Shown piece after piece: positions 61,277-64,000 of a DNA stretch of 64,000 nucleotides (its first letter is position 1; each line of letters starts with the position of its first letter). The stretch covers positions 1,220,001 to 1,284,000 of the forward strand of contig NZ_CP060404.1 of NCBI RefSeq assembly GCF_014295035.1, in the 5' to 3' direction. The notes under the pieces were generated by a model that was not told where the DNA came from, did no database searches, and saw only the letters and a list, made by a program, of their open reading frames with translations. A program made the position numbers and the translations under genes. The stretch comes from Streptomyces buecherae (GTDB lineage: Bacteria > Actinomycetota > Actinomycetes > Streptomycetales > Streptomycetaceae).

Positions 61277-61525
61277 CTACACCGCCGAGTGCAGCCGCAG
61301 CGTGCTGACGCCGCCGCCGGTCAGCAACTCCACGATCCGCTCGCCCGCCGGCTTGCGGACCGCGGTGCCGCAGTCCGGGCAGGTGAAGGAGTAGAAGGTG
61401 GTGCGCGTGGTGCCGCCGACCACCAACCGCAGGGCATCGGCCCCCAGCTCGAAGCTGCCCCGGCACTGCGGGCACCCGGCCTTGAAGATCACTGGGGTGG
61501 CTCGCCGCGTCGCCCGCGCCGTCAT
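61277..61525 (-). CDS. Small zinc-ribbon protein
   Basis: The 82-residue protein has two CxxC pairs (GCPQCRGSF and FTCPDCGTAVRKP), spaced to bind one zinc ion between short beta strands (LRLVVGGTTRTTFYSF). Similar small proteins occur in Streptomyces without known function. ATG 61525 has GGAGGG 6 bases upstream; the in-frame start at 61567 lacks one. Confidence 0.82.
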   Translation of the reverse strand: MTARATRRATPVIFKAGCPQCRGSFELGADALRLVVGGTTRTTFYSFTCPDCGTAVRKPAGERIVELLTGGGVSTLRLHSAV

Positions 61526-61801
61526 CTGTGCCCTCCGCTCGCCGTACGTCCACTCCACCGCGCGCACACCGGCCGTGCGCCCGCCGCGCGCGGCCCACCG
61601 CCCGACAGCGGTCGCCCTCGGTCGACAGCGCTCCGCTCACCGACCGCCAGCCCCCGCACGCGCCCGGTCACACTCGCCCGCGCGGCGCCCATCCGATCAC
61701 GGCCGGGCCCCGGTGCGCATCCATCGCGTTCCGCTTCCGCCCGTACGCCCCAAACGTCGCCCCTCAAGAGCCGGCGTACGCCCCGTAACGCGACCGCGAC
61801 G

Positions 61802-62755
61802 TCACTCGCCGTAGGCGGCCAGGGCCTCGCGCGCGGCGTCGCGCGCGCTGTGGGCCAGCTCCAGCGGGGTCGTGATCCGGCCGTCCTTGCCCAGCCGCAG
61901 CCCGAGGCGGCGCAGCGAGCCGGGGTCGGGGGTGCGCAGGGTGATGCGCAGGCCGCCGTCGGGCAGTTCCTCGGCGCTGTCGTGCGGGTAGTACTCGGCG
62001 ACCCAGCGACCGCCGGGACCCACCTCGACCACCACCTCCGGGTCCTCGGCCGCCGGCTGCACCAACCCCTCGGACAGGTCGCGCAGTTCTATCGGCGGCG
62101 GGTCGGAGACCTCGTCCAACAGCTTGATCTCGGCCACCCGGTCGAGCCGGAAGGTGCGCCGGGCCTCGGAGAGCCGGCACCACGCCTCCACGTAGGTGTG
62201 GCCGACGGCGAAGAGCCGGATCGGGTCGACCTCGCGCTCGGTGAGCTCGTCCCGGGCGGGCGAGTAGTAACGCAGCCACAGCCGCCGCCGCTCGGCGATG
62301 GCCCGGTCCACGTCGGCGAAGACGCCGCCCTCGGACTCGAAGATGACCGAGAGCCGGGAGCTGGCGCCGGCCGCCTCGCCGGCCGCCGCCTCCAGCTTCG
62401 CCGTCGCACGCAGCAGCGCCTGCCGGTCGCCCTCGCGCAGCCCCGGCAGGGTGGCCACCGCGCGGGCGGCCACCAGCAGCGCGGTGGCCTCGTCGGCGGC
62501 CAGCCGCAGTGGCTCGGTGTCGGCGCTGTTGGGGTTGTGCCACCAGATGCGGTCGCCGTCGGTGTCTATGTCCAGCAGGTCGCCGCCCCGGAAGCTGGTG
62601 CCGCACATCGGCAACACGTCCAGGTCGGCGATCAGCTCGTCCTCGGTGATGCCGAAGGCCCGGGCGACGTCGCTGACGCGCGCGCCGGGGCGCTCGCGCA
62701 GGTAGGTCACCAGCGACAGCATGCGCCGGGTCTGGTCGATGGCGTTGGTAGCCAT
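61802..62755 (-). CDS. pafC: WYL-domain regulator PafC
   Basis: The 317-residue protein has an N-terminal HTH (MLSLVTYLRERPGARVSDVA, then RAFGITEDELIADLDVL), the WYL domain (RRLWLRYYSPARDELTEREV, then DPIRLFAVGHTYVEAWCRLS) and a WCX C-terminal domain. PafB and PafC form a heterodimer that activates the LexA-independent DNA-damage response in actinobacteria. It starts 16 bases after the pafB stop, in one operon. Ending about 275 bases before the zinc-ribbon gene, with no hairpin I can call. Confidence 0.94.
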   Translation of the reverse strand: MATNAIDQTRRMLSLVTYLRERPGARVSDVARAFGITEDELIADLDVLPMCGTSFRGGDLLDIDTDGDRIWWHNPNSADTEPLRLAADEATALLVAARAVATLPGLREGDRQALLRATAKLEAAAGEAAGASSRLSVIFESEGGVFADVDRAIAERRRLWLRYYSPARDELTEREVDPIRLFAVGHTYVEAWCRLSEARRTFRLDRVAEIKLLDEVSDPPPIELRDLSEGLVQPAAEDPEVVVEVGPGGRWVAEYYPHDSAEELPDGGLRITLRTPDPGSLRRLGLRLGKDGRITTPLELAHSARDAAREALAAYGE

Positions 62756-62771
62756 GGTCGGTCCGTCCCTC

Positions 62772-63767
62772 TCAGCCGTTGGCCACGGCGCGCAGCCGCT
62801 CCACCACGTCGGCCCGCAACTCGGCCGGTTCCAGGACCACGACGTCTGGCCCGAACTCGACCAGCCAGGCGTCCAACCCGTGCCCGTACGGGATCTCCAG
62901 CTCGTCCCAGCCGGCCGGCTCGCCGTCGGCCGCGCCCTCCTCGGACACCGGCCGGATGCTGATCGCCTTGGCCCGCAGCGGGTAGCCGTGGCCGGCGCGC
63001 AGCCTGATCCGGGCGGTGCTGGTGGCGGTCTCGCCCGCCCAGGTCTCCACCGTCTCCCGGACCGTCACGTGGTCGGGCACCTCGGCCGTGAAGGCGCCGG
63101 CCCGCGAGCGGACCCGGCCGGTGATGCGCGAGAGCCGGAAGACGCGCTCGGCCGCGCGGTCCCGGTCCCAGCCGGCCAGGTACCAGTGGCCGCGCCAGCA
63201 CTCGAGAATCCACGGCTCGACGGTGCGCCGCTCCGGGCGCGCGGCGTTGGACTTGCGATAGTCGAAGACCACCGGGCGGCGGTCGCGGCAGGCGAGCATC
63301 AGCGGTTCGAAGGCCGCCTCGTGGGTCGGGATGCGCGGTTCGAGGGCGCTGTGCGGCTCGCTCGCGTACGGCTCGTCGGCCAGCGGCATCCCCGCGGCCC
63401 GCAGCTTCTGCAACGCGCCGCTGGCCGCGCCCGCGAGCCTGGCCTGCTGCCAGACCTTGGCGGCCAGGCCGAGCGCGGCGGCCTCCTCCGGGTCGAGGGT
63501 GATGGGCGGCAGCCGGTTGCTGTCGCGGCGGGCCAGGTAGCCCAGCTCGCCGTCGATGCCGTCGACCGTCTCGATGACGAGCCCCAGCTCGCGGAGATCG
63601 TCCTTGTCCCGCTCGAACATCCGGTTGACGGCCTCGTCGCTACCGGTGGCGTCGGCCTCCAGGTACGCCTCGATGGACGACCTCAACTCCCGCTTGGTGA
63701 GCGGGCGCCGGGTTTCGAGCAGACACAAGGCCAGGTTCATCAACCGCTCGGCCTTGGCAATGGCCAT
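62772..63767 (-). CDS. pafB: WYL-domain regulator PafB
   Basis: The 331-residue protein has the N-terminal HTH (AIAKAERLMNLALCLLETRR, then PLTKRELRSSIEAYLEAD), a helical linker, and the WYL domain (RRPVVFDYRKSNAARPERRT, then VEPWILECWRGHWYLAGWDR) with a WCX domain. The WYL module binds single-stranded DNA in its mycobacterial homologue and switches the regulator on. ATG 63767 begins the conserved MAIAKAERL; an upstream in-frame start at 63875 lies across the terminator and is wrong. The proteasome genes expected upstream of pafB lie beyond the window. Confidence 0.95.
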   Translation of the reverse strand: MAIAKAERLMNLALCLLETRRPLTKRELRSSIEAYLEADATGSDEAVNRMFERDKDDLRELGLVIETVDGIDGELGYLARRDSNRLPPITLDPEEAAALGLAAKVWQQARLAGAASGALQKLRAAGMPLADEPYASEPHSALEPRIPTHEAAFEPLMLACRDRRPVVFDYRKSNAARPERRTVEPWILECWRGHWYLAGWDRDRAAERVFRLSRITGRVRSRAGAFTAEVPDHVTVRETVETWAGETATSTARIRLRAGHGYPLRAKAISIRPVSEEGAADGEPAGWDELEIPYGHGLDAWLVEFGPDVVVLEPAELRADVVERLRAVANG

Positions 63768-63840
63768 CGACGCCCTCTTCTCGAAGTGCAGCTCTCCTAC
63801 GACGGTGACCGTACCGCTCCCGCTCGCGCGGGTGAAAGCC

Positions 63841-63883
63841 GAGGGCCCGTGGCCCGAGCGAGGTGCTCGGGCCACGGGCCCTC
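63841..63883 (-). terminator. Terminator of the FKBP gene, upstream of pafB
   Basis: Perfect 19-bp stem GAGGGCCCGTGGCCCGAGC with loop GAGGT, 75 bases beyond the FKBP stop. The pafB promoter must therefore be in the 73 bases between this hairpin and its ATG. Confidence 0.88.
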
Positions 63884-63958
63884 GGTGGCCGCGCGCGGCG
63901 GCCGTACGACTGGCTCAGCGGGCCGCGCGGGGGCGGTCGCGCCGTGCGCCGGGTCGGC

Positions 63959-64000
63959 TCAGACGGCGACCAGGTCGCACACGAAGATCAGCGTCTCGCC
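63959..64000 (-). CDS. C-terminal end of an FKBP-type peptidyl-prolyl isomerase (cut by window edge)
   Basis: Only 13 residues and the stop are visible: GETLIFVCDLVAV. This is the closing beta strand of FKBP-type isomerases and fits the expected neighbour of pafB in Streptomyces. Confidence 0.7.
   Translation of the reverse strand, partial: GETLIFVCDLVAV

Noticed and set aside
1-64000. CRISPR arrays, tRNA/rRNA genes, insertion sequences, integrases
   Set aside because: None recognised on either strand; the only tandem arrays are the short ones listed, and none has spacer-repeat structure.

Overview
The base composition (about 70-75% G+C, with strong third-position G/C in the genes), the many GTG/TTG starts and the gene families (PafB/PafC, TatA/TatC, DUF2510, DUF1844, GlnA4-like ligase, iron box) point to a Streptomyces or a close relative. 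From memory, the order pheST - histidine kinase - TrmH methylase - rplT/rpmI/infC - ... - glnA4 - ... - tatC/tatA - pafC/pafB - FKBP matches a conserved core segment of the Streptomyces coelicolor chromosome. I could not check this against a database. Roughly the first 15.6 kb looks like a more variable, partly decayed segment joined to that core.

Layout. 1-5.3 kb: a MocR-type regulator (cut by the left edge) divergent from an EamA exporter, a DUF1918 protein, a Tat-exported GHL10 glycoside hydrolase and 3-hydroxybutyryl-CoA dehydrogenase. 5.4-15.6 kb: signalling and secondary-metabolism-type genes (large LuxR/LAL regulator, second LuxR-type regulator, frameshifted AfsA-like hotdog protein, Sfp-type phosphopantetheinyl transferase, a TPR remnant). 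These are separated by unusually long gene-free stretches. 15.6-30 kb: NUDIX hydrolase, HTH/TPR regulator, PP2C phosphatase, pheST, histidine kinase, rRNA/tRNA methylase, the infC-rpmI-rplT operon (infC starts with ATC), DUF1844 and aquaporin. 29.4-36 kb: SseB-like protein, a mycosin-like S8 protease translationally coupled to a proline-rich membrane protein, a PLP fold-III aldolase/deaminase and a DUF2510 protein.

36.1-43.1 kb is a coherent catabolic locus: SDR dehydrogenase, aldehyde dehydrogenase, GlnA4-like gamma-glutamyl ligase, FadR/GntR regulator, ethanolamine-type permease and a gamma-glutamyl hydrolase. Together they fit ethanolamine breakdown by gamma-glutamylation. Two related 22-bp sites, one in front of each transcription unit, are candidate operators for the regulator.

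43.1-45.9 kb is the most unusual element: a membrane-embedded PrsW-type protease that runs through further transmembrane helices into a C-terminal RNase A-like (CdiA-CT type) toxin domain. It is followed 14 bases later by an immunity gene whose product appears to carry two tandem CdiI-like domains. The toxin tip and immunity gene are clearly poorer in G+C than their surroundings, as expected for an exchangeable toxin cassette.

46-64 kb: LysR regulator divergent from a TDT transporter, a cobalamin/metal receptor-like protein, a glycine-betaine ABC transporter (ATPase, then a permease fused to two tandem binding domains), a 5'-3' exonuclease, an iron-box-controlled siderophore-interacting protein, a HelY/Ski2-like helicase, a lipid kinase, tatC, tatA, small proteins, pafC, pafB and the tail of an FKBP-type isomerase. 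Most convergent gene pairs are separated by strong GC-rich hairpins, which are listed individually. I saw no tRNA, rRNA, CRISPR array, insertion sequence or integrase in the window.
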